A stretch of 64,000 nucleotides of DNA from Sitta carolinensis (lineage: Eukaryota; Chordata; Aves; Passeriformes; Sittidae), in NCBI GenBank assembly GCA_032173965.1, contig CM063299.1, positions 992,001 through 1,056,000 on the forward strand, written 5' to 3'. Below, piece after piece: positions 25,783 through 38,100 of the stretch (the stretch's first letter is position 1; each line of letters starts with the position of its first letter). A program made the translations under genes and the position numbers. The notes under the pieces are model-generated. The model did not search any database. It had not been told where the DNA came from and saw nothing but the letters and a program-made list of their open reading frames with translations.

Positions 25783-28547
25783 GTACGTACATTTCATTTG
25801 CAGATTTGCTTTATTTCCCCTCTTTCTATCTTTTTTTGTTTGTTTGTTTGTTTTTTGGGTTTTTTTTTTCCTTTTTTTTAAGTCCGTAGCTGCAAGCTGA
25901 GACAGGCAAGTCTGCAGGGAGCATCTCACACAACAGCAAATTTTTTTTTTTCCTTTACTATTTTAAAATAGACCTTTATAGCGACATATTTTCAACACTT
26001 TTTTTTTTCTAATGTATAAATTGGTACTGGTTATTTGAAAACAAACTTCTTAAATTAAAGACATAAAAGCAAGAGAGATCACTGGAGAGCTGTTGCCCTG
26101 GCTTTGATGGGTTTTTCCTTTCATAGATACTGTAGAGCTGCACACAGACACGCACAGGCACACAGGGACCCGCACGCTGCTCCCCGTGCTGGCCTGTGGT
26201 AAGTGATGCTCATTTCGGGGGCACAGTCCCCCCTGGCCGTGCTCCTGCCAGGGCTGGGGGGCTGCTCCGGGGGAAATCACCCCTGGGAGCCCAGGGTGGA
26301 GTGGAGGGACCCTCAGAGCTCCAGCCCTGCAGTGAGCAGGGCTCCTGCCTGGGGATCAGGCTGCTGAGAGCCCCCCCAGGGCTGGGGCATCCCAGAGAGC
26401 CCAGCAGAGCCTCTGCCCTTCCAGCACAGCCCACAGTGGCACTGCCACCTCACAGTGGCACGGGGTTCCCCCTCACCCCAGGGTTTTCCAGGCAGCTGAA
26501 GGAGCCAAGCAGTGGCTTTGCTCTGTTTGTGGCTGAAGCCCCGTGGTGAGGAGAGCCCTGAATTCCTGAGCAGCCTGGTCCCAGGGGTCGTGTGCTGCTC
26601 CCAGAGCAGGGGTGGGAGCTTGGGGTGATGGGGACACCCACGAGCACCTGCAGTGAGCAGAGAGGGACAGGAGGAGAACCAGCACCTCACAGCAAAGTTC
26701 TCCAGTGTGGGGACAGTGCTTGGCTGCACCTGCAGTGCACTGGGCAAAAGTGCAGCCTTCTGTGCAGCCCTAGGTCATTAGGATGAGACCCTGCTCTGGA
26801 AAAATCCAGGTGGTTGTCATCTGTAGGATAAGCAGTGTCCTTGTGGTGGGGTTATGGTGCAGCTGTTTGCTGCAGGACTGGTAACACCGAGGGGAACAGC
26901 ACTGGGAGGGTTGGGTGGTTTGATTTCACACATGCCAGGGCTCTTCTGAGAGCTGAGCCACCTCTGCCCACCTGTGGTACATTTTCCCACCTGGACCAAG
27001 CCAGGTCTGAAACAACTGGGGTGTCAGGCAGACAGCAGAGCTGCTGGGGTGGCACAGTGCTGGTGGGGACAAGGCAGCTGTCCCCAGATCCAGGTGACAC
27101 CACCTCTGGTTCCACTGGAACCAGCGGGACAGTCTGCTCTGGCAGGGTTGCAGCCAGGAGCAGGGTGAGGAGGAGGCTTCAGCAGGTGTTTGTGTGTTGT
27201 GTCATGCTCTGACTCCTCACAATTCCATGTACCAGCTCATTCATACGAAGGCACTGGAGGAGAGACACCTTTGATAGGTTTAATGTGGGAAATCAGCAGA
27301 GCTTAGATGAGTTTAATTATAAACATGTCTAAAGCAAATGTGTTTGCTCACTGACAGCAAAGGCACCCTTTGACTCGACCCCTCCTTAGATGTATTTTTA
27401 TTAAGGGCATGTTTTTATCAAAGCAGGACTTCCAGTTACTGCCTGGTAATTTTCAGTCTCCTGCAGACATTGAATATGGAAAAAAAAATCCAGGTGGGTG
27501 GATTGTCCCCACCAGAAAGCTGTGGGCCACTGTGGGGCCCAGGGCAGCACCAGGAGATGCTCAGGTCCTGTCTCACCTTGTTGAGTTCCCCTGCCCCAAA
27601 GCTCTGCCCCTGCTCCCCTCCTGCTCGGATCAGTCACTCCCCAGCAGCAGTCAGAAGCTTCCAGAGGTGTTGGGAGTTTCTCAGGTGGGTTGGGACTCTG
27701 GTCTCTGGGATCACAGCCCGTCCCTGGCCTGAGGTGTGGTGTGAGCAGCAGTCCAGCAGCAGGAGGGGGTGTCCCTGTGCTGGAGCAGGTGTTTGGGTAC
27801 AGAGCCCAGTGCCAAGGGCACAGCTGGGCACCTGGGAGCCTGTCAGCAGCAGGGCAGGGGTAAGCTGTCAGCTGTAAAATCTCAGGGCTGTGATTTGGAG
27901 GGAGGAGCACTTGGCTGTTCCTGCAGGGGCATCCCGGGTCCAGAGCTTCCTCTGCTCCCACCCTGGTGGTGCAGCCTCAGACACACAGAGAGTGCTCAGC
28001 CCACACTGGGCTGCTCCCAGGAGCTGTGTGTGCCCTGTCTGCTCAGCACAGTCCTGCCCTGTCCTGCCCCTGCTCCCTGAGCCAGCTGGGCTCACCCCAC
28101 AGGGCTGGCACTGCTGCCCAGGTCCTGTGTCAGTAAAAGCCAGAGAAAGGAGTTCCCTGCTCATGGAACTGTCCCGATGGTTTTTCCTGTTGTCCAAGTG
28201 AATGAGGTACAAATGCCAGACCCCCGTTTGCATCTCCTCTCCCTTGTCCGTGTCCCCTCAGGGGCTGTCCCAGGGCCTCTCCCACGTCCCCAATGGCATG
28301 GGACAGCCCCTGGCCCCAGGGACAGGACACAAAACCCTTTGGTGACTGCTCTATCTCCTCCCATCCCGTTATTCCTCCCAGCCCTTCCTCATGCAGTACA
28401 TTGCCTCTTTTTGTATTATTATTTTAATTGCAATCACTCCCTTTCTGTGTCTCTTTTTTTTTTCTTTTTTTTTTTCTTTTTTTTTTATTTCTGGGACTTA
28501 TCTTTTCAGTTTAATCTATTAATTTCTGTTCTTATTTCACTTTGCAG
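25783..28547 (+). other. MSI2: MSI2 intron between shared exon and short-isoform terminal exon
   Basis: 2.8 kb of sequence. The first 340 nt are T-rich. A candidate 72-nt cassette exon at 26127-26198 is listed separately. 26200-28380 is GC-rich with no recognisable element. Then come T/C tracts (28451-28487) and the strong acceptor of the terminal exon. Confidence 0.85.
26127..26198 (+). CDS. Candidate unannotated 72-nt in-frame cassette exon of MSI2
   Basis: The sequence GGGTTTTTCCTTTCATAG looks like a good acceptor ending at 26126. GTG|gtaagt at 26199 is a near-consensus donor. The 72 nt between them keep phase 1 on both sides. In the frame set by the preceding MSI2 exon they contain no stop; they would add 24 residues starting DTVELHTDTHRHTG and leading into RTLLPVLAC. 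Joining to either the Gly (39178) or the Asp (28548) exon would stay in frame. I know of no such exon in other vertebrates, and a chance pseudo-exon is possible. It could be a lineage-specific exon. Confidence 0.3.
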
Positions 28548-28588
28548 ACTATTTGCCGATTTCACAAGACATAATTTTTATCAACTAG
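28548..28588 (+). CDS. MSI2: MSI2 short-isoform alternative terminal exon (coding part)
   Basis: After the acceptor TTATTTCACTTTGCAG, the first two bases complete an Asp codon (G|AC). The exon then encodes YLPISQDIIFIN and stops at TAG 28586-28588. This matches the C-terminus of the known short MSI2 isoform, which as I recall ends YLPVSQDIIFIN in human; the one difference would be Val to Ile. The isoform keeps both RRMs but lacks the Ala-rich and distal C-terminal regions, so it should bind RNA with altered partner binding (inference). Use needs splicing from 25782 plus polyadenylation before 30100, so it competes with splicing to 39178. Confidence 0.93.
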
Positions 28589-29877
28589 TTCTTAAAGATG
28601 CATAACAAATTAATCGGGGTTTACTACAGTGCTAATGAGAGAGAGACAGAGAAAGCCTGGGTGGTCCATGTTTAATATCAATGTCCACTGAAAAATTGCT
28701 GCTCTTACTGGCTGGTTTGATTGACTGGACTTTTTTATTTTATTTTTATTTTTTTAAAGGCTCCATATCCTCACTGCTTTGAGTTTGCTTTTTTTTTTAA
28801 TTTTTTTTTCCCTCTCTGCTTTGTTATGAGTTTTTAATGCCCACTTGGAATGTAACTCACAAGGATGGGGTCAGGGGCGTTCCGAAGGCATGACTTCTCA
28901 CAAACTTTTTAGAAAAAGCCATTTTATCAACGAAGCCAGAAGGATGATAAGGTTGATTTGGTCTCACAGACAGCCCCAGAGAGAGTGACTGGTGCTTTTT
29001 AACGTGGTGACATCCAGCAGTGGGACAGATCCCACCCAGGCTGGAGCAGCTCCTGTCCCTGGGCAGCTGTGGGGTCACAGCCCCACATGTGTCCCACTCC
29101 CTTCCCTGTGGCCTGGGGGCTCCTGGGGAGCTGCCACCACCTCGGAGATGCCCCAGGAGGGGCTCAGGCAGCTGCTGCCCCCTCAGCAGCCCCTGCCCCT
29201 CTCCAGAGCCCCTGGGTCAGAGCCCCTGGGGCAGTGCAGGTGTCCCACGGCAGGCACTGGGGGAGCCCTAAGGTCCCTTCCACCCCAAACCAGGCTGGGG
29301 TTCTCTGAGCCCATCTCTGAATGGGCCTGCACTCCCTGCAGCTGCTTCTCCTTCCAAACTTTGCTTGCAAATCATGGGCAAATCTCCTAAATTCTGGCCA
29401 AGCTTTCCCTGCTTAAGCTGCCTCACCCTGTGCCTCTTCGCCCGAATCGCAGGAGAGCTGCAGAGCTCCATCCATTTAACGAGACCAGAGGCTGGACTTT
29501 TGGGTAGAAAACACTCATTCTCTTTAAATTCTGCTGTTCTGAAGTGTTGCTACCCATTTGACAAGTTTGTGAGAAGTACGTTGCATGCTTACAGTAGAAC
29601 TGTAATGCATTTTAATGTTTGTTAATCCACTTGTTTAAAATGTCGGTGTCAAAGGCTCTACAATCCATGGCTGTGCTGTTCATTTCATTAAAGATGCTTG
29701 ATGTAATACTTGGGTAGTTTTCTTTTGACTTTTCTGCAGGCAATAGCTTTTTTTAATCTGTATGGCTTCTTATTATTTTGTTTGGGTTTTTTTGCTATGA
29801 ATTGCTTTGCTTTTGTGAACTTGTCTTAGTGTGCATGATTTGCAAACATTTCAGCTATTGTGAATTTTCTCATTTTT

Positions 29878-29887
29878 TGTAAATAGT
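29878..29887 (+). promoter_or_regulatory. Pumilio element overlapping a Musashi-binding element
   Basis: TGTAAATA (29878-29885) fits the Pumilio consensus UGUANAUA. ATAGT (29883-29887) fits the Musashi consensus (G/A)U1-3AGU. They share three bases, so the two proteins could not easily bind together. The site lies about 90 nt upstream of the poly(A) signal of the short-isoform UTR. Confidence 0.5.
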
Positions 29888-29976
29888 CCATCTGTGCTTT
29901 TCTTTTTTTTTTCTTTTTTTTTCTTTTTTTCTTTTTTATGACTTTTTTCCTGTAAGTGACTGAGGTAGAAAATAAT

Positions 29977-29982
29977 AATAAA
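29977..29982 (+). terminator. Poly(A) signal AATAAA of the short isoform
   Basis: AATAAA follows several AAT repeats. GT-rich sequence lies downstream (TTGTTTAC, then CTGCTGTGTTGCTGC near 29998-30012). Two further AATAAA copies lie at about 30079-30091 and may be backups. ATTAAA near 29687 is a weaker upstream alternative. Confidence 0.6.
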
Positions 29983-32900
29983 TTGTTTACAACGGATCTG
30001 CTGTGTTGCTGCTCTCTTAGCTTGCAATTTTAATATTTTGGTTTGGACACCCCAAATAACCAGTACCAATGACAGTTGAATAAAAGAATAAAACAACCAT
30101 CACTCAGAATGTGTGACCCACTGTTTGAAGAACCTGCAGAGGAACAGTTACATGTGAGGTGTGTTTACCCAAAAAAAAGACAAAATGCACTCCTAACAGG
30201 GGAGAGGAAATTGCAGCATCCCCACTGGTCCTCCACCCTGTGGTGGGATGTTCCTGCACTGTCCTTATCCCAGTTATATTTTCTCCCATCATCACCTGAG
30301 TGTTTGGGGATTGTCAAAGTTTCATAGAAGCTTTCAGGTTAGACATTTAAATTATTTATTTTAATTAAGGGTTTGTTTGCTTGCGTGTTTGTTAAAGCTT
30401 ATTAAAACCTTTGTATATGCTGAGAGGTGAGAAAAACAAATATTTTCACAAACTTTGCAAAGCTCAGGGAAATGTATTTGCTTATTAATACTGGTGCTGC
30501 AAAGGCCATGAGCTGAGCCTTGGGTCATGCTCCTGCAGTGCCTGGGGCAGTGGAAATGCAACACAAGATGGTTCAAAGTCTCAGACTGATGGGGTTTGTT
30601 ACTATGAGAGCGTTTAAACCAACTTTCTGTTGAGCTTAATTCAGTTTCTTTCCTCATGCCAGTCCCACAGTGCTCTCCCAGCAGTGCTGTATCCTTGTAG
30701 TTATGTGTGGTGCTACCTTGGAGGTAAGAAGTAGAAAATAGGAATTTTCCAGGTGAGGAGAAGGAACTGGTGCCAAAGATAAGGGGAATTACTATGTTGT
30801 GCTTAAGGACTTCTTTGTCAGAGTGTCTTGAGAGGAGGAGGAGAGGGAAGGAGGTTCCTGTGTCTGGGGTTTCAGACACCCCAGTGCAGGTTCTGTTGCA
30901 CAGGTTCCCCTTGGTTTATAACTCAGAGGGAGTGCAGTGGGGATGGAGAAGGCTGTGGTTGCAGCATCCCCAAAAGCCAGCCATTGCTGTGTCCCATGTG
31001 CAGTGGTGTAAAACACCCAGCCTGGGCCCTGACATGCCCCTGTGCTGGAGCTCCCAGCGTCCTGCTCTGGTGAGGTGAAGTGATTTTAAAGTGCTGCCTG
31101 CACATGGCTTCTGTACCCACAGGGAGTGATGAAGTCTGTACTGATAGGGGTCAGCTCTGTAAAACACTCTTCAGGCACTGTTACACAAGTGTAAGGCTTG
31201 TAGAACATTTACTAATGGGAGCAAAGTTTGTCTGGTCGTGATACTGGAATGATCAAACAATGCTCAGGAAAGGAGGACCTGGTGGCAGCTGCAAAATAGG
31301 AGGAGGAAATGTAAAACCTATTTTAAATTGTTCAGTTAGTTAAGCCTTGTAACAGCAAGAGATGTGGAACAGAGCTGGAGATTTTTCTCACTCCTTTGTC
31401 TAACCCTTTCTTAACTGCCTCAGTCTGCTCTGCCCTCCCCTGCACTGCATGCCTTGTTTCCACCTAAACACATCACTGCATCTGCATGGCATCACTGGTT
31501 TACAGAGTGCATTTGGAATCTGTTGGAACCACCTGAGTTACCTCTTCCCACCTCTCCGTTTCAGCCTCCATCCCTGAAAACAAAGACTTTAGACTGGACC
31601 TGGTTTTAAATTGAGCTTTTGGGTGTTCTTTTGCTGAGGAGGGGCCGTTCCCTTTGCAGGCACATCCCTGGAGGGAGGAGCAGCTGGAACTGCAGACAGC
31701 AAACTGAGAAATTAATATAGCAGAGCCCATAAATCTCCAGCCAGAAGGTTCTACTTCAAGTTCTGCTTAGATGATTGTGTTTTGATGCAGGAAAAAATGA
31801 TCTCTGGGGCTGTTCTCCGAGTCCGAGCAGAGCTGAAGCACCTTTGCCTTTTAGGCATGGTTTTTCTGAGAAAAGCAGTGGTTTTTTGATGTTACAGAGA
31901 ATTGTGTAAAAGGCATTTTTCATCTTCTATTTCCCCCTACCCCTTAAAGTAATCTTACTGTTAGATTTGGGGTGAGATTTTCCAGAGAAGCTGTTGGTCT
32001 GTGTTGATGGTCTGGCTCCCAGCGCTGTGGCCAGGGAAAATGGAGCCTGTCCCTCTTCTCCTGCCCCATCCTCTCAATGTGAATGAGGCTACTCTGGAGG
32101 TTTCCCTCAATATCATGTCTGGCTGAGGCCCAAAACTGCCCAGGTCCTCCATTAGATTTTTCTCCACTTATAACTTGAATAACTGAGAAATAAGAACATC
32201 CTGAACGTTGAGCACTGATTGTCCTGTTCTCGGCCGCTCACTGATCTGTGCCTGGCGTTAGAGGCTTTAAAACTTGAGGTTCATTGCCCTGAAAATGAGC
32301 AATCCTGAAGGTGCAGAGAGGAGAGAAAAGGCAGGAGAATGCAGACCTGCTGGTGTCTGTAGAGGTCTGTGTGTTCTGGGGTGATGCTGCAGCCCCAGAG
32401 CGGCGCCTTTGGCTGCGAGCGGGCCACAGCTGCAGTGACCGGGAGGGTAATGAGAGCAATTACTCACAGGAGTAAAGAGGCGTAACACAAACACCCGTGT
32501 GGGGAGGAGAACATGGATAACCCTGCAGAAGGAGGAACATGGCCTGGTAATGCCCTTCCTGCTCTCAGGAGTTCTGTGTCCGAGCCAGCCAAGCACAATG
32601 GCTCTCTCCCCTGCCTTCCTGACTCGTGCCTCAGCAGAGACAGTTTTTAACTCGAGCTGTTAAAACTGGGGCTGGGCTTGCAAAGAACCGAACAAGATGG
32701 GTCTCCTAATAGCACAGAAGCATTCAAATGTGAATGTTTTAGTAGCAGGGTTTCCAGCTGGCCATTGAGGAGCTTCCCCATCCTGCCTTGCCCAGGAACA
32801 GTGATGGTCGTTGCTGCAGCAATGCTTGGAACATTTCTGGGCTCAGCAGCCCAATCCTCTCCAGCAAGGAGAATATGGATTGTGGAATGCCCAGTGGCAG

Positions 32901-33474
32901 TTCCTGCAGTCAGGCACTGGGAAGGTCCCTGTCTGCCAGTGATGGCTGTGCTGGGTGAGCTGCACAGGAGTGGTGAAGAATTCCCCACCCTCTCATAACC
33001 TTGTCCTGTGATTTACTGCCTTCTCTTTTATGAAGTTGCTTCTTTGTGTTGAATTTTTCCAGCTTCAGCCTCGAGACACGAGTTCTTTTCATGCCTTTGT
33101 TCATCATCAAGGACCTGTCTTTAAATAATACTTACCCAGATAGTTTAGATCATTCATAAAAATTGAGACAAGCAGCTTAACCAAATAGCTCATTTTCTTT
33201 ACCATCAGAGCAGCAGAAATGAGGCTTGAAGCAAATCAGTGCCACGTTGCTGAACTCCAAATAGGTGCCTTAATGTGGTTCCATCTAACCTGCCCTTGTT
33301 CATCCAGCAGCAGGTGACTGAAATGCAGAAATTCAGAGCTGCTGTGCTGCCAGGGGCCAGCGAGCTCCTGGCTGTTCCTGCCCCTGCAGCCATCGTTCCC
33401 TTTGCACTTAACTTGTTGGTTAAAAGTCTGTGGTAAGTGTTTGGCCCTGGCCTTTAAAATGAGCTGTGGACCAA

Positions 33475-33675
33475 AGGAGGCCACCAAGATATGAAAGGGA
33501 TGGAGCACCTCTCCTACAAGGAAAGGCTGAGAGGATTGGAATTACTCATCCTGGAGAAGAGAAGGCTTCAGGGGAGCCTGCAGGAAGGATGGAGAGAGGC
33601 TGTTCACAAGGGCCTGGAGGGACAGGACAAGGAGGAATAGCTTCAAACTGCCAGAGGGCAGGGTTAGGTTGGATA
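33475..33675 (+). mobile_element. CR1 LINE fragment, plus orientation
   Basis: It runs ATGGAGCACCTCTCCTACAA, GGAAAGGCTGAGAGGATTGG, CTGGAGAAGAGAAGGCT and GGACAGGACAAGGAGGAATA, ending AACTGCCAGAGGG near GTTAGGTTGGATATTAG. This is the order seen upstream of the CR1 3' terminus. The terminal part with the ATTCTATGA repeats is missing, so the copy is truncated at both ends. Confidence 0.8.
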
Positions 33676-35042
33676 TTAGATATTGATAAACTAAATCAGC
33701 TGCCAGCGTTTCTTCTTGGTTTATGTTTTTTTGAATAAATAGGGGTTTTTAGAACAAACTGTTTGCCTTTGAGAAGTTTCCCAGTTTTCAGTAGAGTGAA
33801 ATAACTGCAAAAGGTTTATTGCACTTGAAATGCCACAGAATGATAATTTGGAGACAAACAAGGCTTTGTCTCACTGATGCATAAAGTAATTACTGTGCAG
33901 AAATGCACCATTCTCATCCTAAAAGCCACGGCCTGAGAGTCCCAACAGCTGAAAAATAGGTCATTTACTGTACATAAAGTGGAAGTGCCAAATTTTAAAT
34001 TAACTATATTTGGGATTTATTGTTTTGTTGGAATTCCAGAATGGGAATGTTTGCTTGTCATAACATCCATCTTCAAACAGACATGAGGGGTTATCAGACC
34101 TGGGACAGACCTGTTCATGCTGTGCCCTGGGTGAGGCAGGGGCTCTGGGATGAGGGTCCATGGTGCACGGTGTGTTCTGGCTGAAATTCCCTAATTTGCT
34201 GAAAGAGATTTTAACAAGGTTGTGGGAAGAGACAGAGGGAAGCACTTCAGGGGCCGTTGCAGTACAGGACATGGAGCAGGCTTGGAGATGCTGGAAGTGT
34301 CAATAGAATTGATCAAAACCTTAGGGAAGTCCTGTCCTGCTTCCCTGGAGGTGAGCCCTGCTGTGCTGGTCCTGTTCATCAGCTGTGCTGTGGGTGGCTC
34401 TGTCCCAGACAAACCAGGGCACTGCTGGAAGCACAGGACGTTCCAAGCAGGGCTTGCTGCTGCCCCACAATTCCTGTGGACTTTGAGAAAGCGTCACAGA
34501 GTCTGCAATCAAATCCTAAGGAGTTAATTGCTACTAAACCGTGGTGATGAGTTGTGAACGATGTGGTAGAGCCCCGATCTTTGATCAGTTCCAGGGAACA
34601 TTTGATTTCTCTGGGTGTACGTTCTTCTCTAAATGTTCAGCACTGAGTTGTTCATCTAAAGTAGTAGCGGGTTTTTTTCTTTCTCATTCGTGTTTCCTTA
34701 TAGAAAGGGAGGGGGAGTGTGAGACAGAGCGCCTGGAAGATGAAGGTTTTAAACATAAAGGGATTGTTTTGGGACGGAGCTTTCCCTTGTGTGTGTTCAC
34801 CATTAAAGACGACATTTTTGCCCGGTAAATTGGACCCACGCCTGCCTGCCTTCAAAAAAAAAAACTACCAGGCTCTTCTGCTTCATGGTTTTGAGTCTCT
34901 GATACTTTTGAAATGAAGCCTAAAGATCCTCCAAAGAGGATAACACAGCCTAATGGAAAGAATAATGCAAGCGAGAGCCCATCTGAAATGACAGCTGTGA
35001 GCCTGGTGCAGCTTTTCAGGCTGATCAAAGCTGCTGGGAACG

Positions 35043-35139
35043 CTGCTTGAAAAGGGGGGGTCAGCCCCTGGGAATGCTGCTTTAAAAGGGGGGATCAGCC
35101 CCTGGGAATGCAGTTTGAAATGGGGGGATCAGCCCCTGG
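35043..35139. repeat. 34-bp tandem repeat, about 2.9 copies
   Basis: Units read CTGCTTTAAAAGGGGGGATC then AGCCCCTGGGAATG. The first copy lacks one base in the G run region and the third starts CAGTTTGAAATG. It is a young-looking short minisatellite. Confidence 0.85.
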
Positions 35140-38100
35140 CTCCTCTCCCTGCTCAGCCTGCACGTGAGTTCATATTCCAGCCTTTGCACTTCTTTCCTGA
35201 GCGATCCAGTGACCCTCCTGAAGGGCTGGGGTTCAGGTCAGCATGCTGGGGAGCACCAGGGGTGGAAGTAGTGAAGTGTTGGAGGGTGAAGGAGCCTCTG
35301 AGCTTGATGCCCTCAGCACAGGGACCCCCAAAACACCCTGCACAGACCAGCCTGCTGCTTGTGTGTGAACGCTCCAAGCACCCCATGAACACAGAGCAAG
35401 GGGATTGCTTCTTAGGTGCAGTTTCATGATGGCTTTTATTTAATTCTCCATGCCTATTCCATGATTTTGGCTATTTTCTGAAGTCAGGTGGGGATTTGAG
35501 CGTCTCAGTTTCCATTTTCTTGTTTTAAATCCCTGTGCTCATTGCTGAAGTCTGAACATGCAACCTCAGGTGCCCAAGTGCTTTGGCCATTAAAGCAAAG
35601 GAGATTCTTTGCATGATAGTTTTTGATGTAAGAACTAATTCAGTGATTTTTTTGGGGGTTGGTTCCTGTTGTCTGACTGGTTGTAGAGATAGGGTTGTGT
35701 GTGCTTTGAGGATGGAAGATATTTGGGGTCTTCAAAGGCTGATCAGAGCAGGGCTGAAGGAATTGGTGATTTCTCCTGGAGCCAGAGCTGCAGGAAGAGG
35801 GCCCTGGCAGCAGGAAGGGGTCCAGGTGGTTCTTGCCTGGTGGCCAAGCCCAGGCTGGAGGGCAGGAGAACTCGGTGATTTGAGATGGAATGGTCCCCCC
35901 AGAGCAGGAGATGGAGCAGGACACAGATCTGCTGAGCCCCTAAAGCCCGTGTGAAGACTGGCCCTGTTCAGGCAGCGTCGTGCTCGCCAGATCTGGTCAC
36001 AAAGCCCCTGGAAAACCTGCTAAATCCTGGTCTCCCACTGCAATGCCCAGAGCAAGACAGTGGGGCTGTGTGCTCCAGCCCAAACCTGCTGCTCAAGGGC
36101 TGTGCCATCCTGTGATCCCCCTTCTCCCAAACTCACCTGTGCCTTGCAGAGACAACAGCCATGGACTGAATCCGGGACCTCCAGGCAAAGAATTTAACCC
36201 AGATCTGTCCATCTTCCCTCACTGCTTCACTGTTTAAAGTGAAACTATTGATGCAGGAAGCAGGAAAATTTATCTGTGAAAAATTGCACTTGGAACGCTG
36301 GTTTTGGCTCATTCTGAGCAATGAGAGAGCATGAAATTGCTGTGAATCCTCAGGGCTTTCCTGGACAGTGTGTGAGCCCAGTGCAAAGCGTTTATTGTAA
36401 AATACCTTCTAATTGCAGTGCCTAAAGTGGGCACTGCTGGCCTTTGCAGTGGCTCTGGGCTTTGTTTCCTCTGGGCAGCTGGGATCAGTGGGCACACAAA
36501 GCACAGGGGTCATTTGAGCAGGAATCAGTGTCTTAAATGAACACCAGGAATGAACTGATCTCTCCCTCCACCCTTTTGATTTTCCAGGTGACTTCAGAAG
36601 GCTCAGAAGGAGTGGGGCTGGTGCTGGCCATGCTCCTGATTGTCCAGGGTGGGATCCAGAGGTGCTGCCATCAGTGCTTCCCTTGGCTTCAAGACACTCT
36701 TGTCAAGGCACCCATTCCTGGCTCACAGTTCTGCCTGTTAGAAATGAACTGTGAGGCTGTCAAAGGGAGCAAAGAGCCTGCTGACAGCCCACAGTCCTCA
36801 GTGGTCCTGGGGGTCCCCCATGCAGCAGTCCCCAGTGAACTTCCCAGGCATTGCTGAGGAGAGACTCTGCTGGCTGCTAGTTCTGCTTGTCCCCTGCTCC
36901 AGCTCTGGGAGGCATTCCCAGTGCCCAGCAGGCAGAGCAGGGTGGTGTCAGCTGCCCAGCTCTGCTGGGGGGTCAGGAGCAAAGAGCCTCAGAGGTGGCA
37001 CAGGGAGCTGGCACAGTGGTGGCAGTCACACAGCACTGGTGGCTCTGCAGCAGTGACAGGGAAGCTGTCCCCAGCCGAGCCAGCCCACGGCCGTGGTGCC
37101 TGGCAAAGGGCATTTTAGTGGGGATCGATTGCTTTCACTAGGTTGGATTGATCTGGGGATCCTCCAGTGATGGAGCCCCCTGTGAGGGTAGCAGTGAGGA
37201 GGGTTTGCCAATCCTGATATCAATCCCCGTTTCCATCTCCCGCAGCCTGCGCCGCCCGCGGCGTTCCCGCACGGAGCCGAGCAGCGATCACACTTGAGCT
37301 GTTCCGAGTGCAGGGATGCTTTTATCTCAGAATTGGGATAAAAGCTCTCCTCAGGGGCGGAGGGATTAATTTTTCACACATCTGTCCACCGGAATGCAAT
37401 AACGGAGCCTTTGTTCGGGCTCTTTCTGTGGAGCGCCTTCTCCACCCTTGTTATTTCACTCTTCTTTTGCATGGCAAAACTTTTTGTCCTGCATTTCAAA
37501 TAGATCCTGAGCGTCCCTGGCAGCTGAACAAGAGAAACAAACTTTCCAGCCCTGCTTTTTGTGCCGTTCTCAGGGGATGCTTGGTGATTTGAAGGGTATT
37601 TGATTGGTTTTGGCAGAGACGTTTTATTCCATGGAAAATCCACGGCTCCTCCGATCCCATATGGATGGTTTAGGGAGCCCCTGGAGCCTCCAAATGAGAG
37701 ATCTGCGGGTGGCCAGCTGGTCGTGGAGGTGCCATGGGAACGCTGAGGACACTGCTCTTGGACTGCGTGCCGTGGTGGGCAGGGAGGGGCAGGGACAGGG
37801 GCAGTGCCAGCTCTGCTCCCGCCTGAGCCGCAGTTGGAGGGCCCGGAGCTCGGCCCAGCCGTGGCTCTGCATGAAAATGAAGCCCCAGAGCCTCAGCCCT
37901 TGTCCTGCAGATGCTTTCCTTGCTCTTGGGAGGTTGGTTTGACTCTTAACACCAGTGTTTTCTCACTCCAGCCCACGTGTCAGGGGACTCAGCCAGGGTT
38001 GATGGCTCCATCACCGGCGAGAGGGAATTTAACACTCAGGTTGAGGTTATAGCTTCTGGATGTGCTCCCCCCCACATCCCACTCCACAGAGGCTGTAGCA

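Larger units (their letters stand above)
28589..29998 (+). other. MSI2: Putative 3' UTR of the short MSI2 isoform
   Basis: About 1.4 kb from the stop to shortly after an AATAAA at 29977-29982. The ends are AT-rich. A GC-rich block at about 28985-29350 looks like an insertion, though no element is recognised. It contains an upstream ATTAAA near 29687, GTAGT near 29713, and TGTAAATAGT at 29878-29887 (Pumilio site overlapping a Musashi site). T/C tracts at 29900-29938 precede the poly(A) signal. The 3' end is inferred from the signal alone. Confidence 0.65.

Noticed and set aside
33390..33432. Pseudo-exon with CCCCTGCAG acceptor and GTG|gtaagt donor
   Set aside because: Its 43-nt length would shift the MSI2 frame and nothing else supports it; a poison exon cannot be excluded but is not shown.
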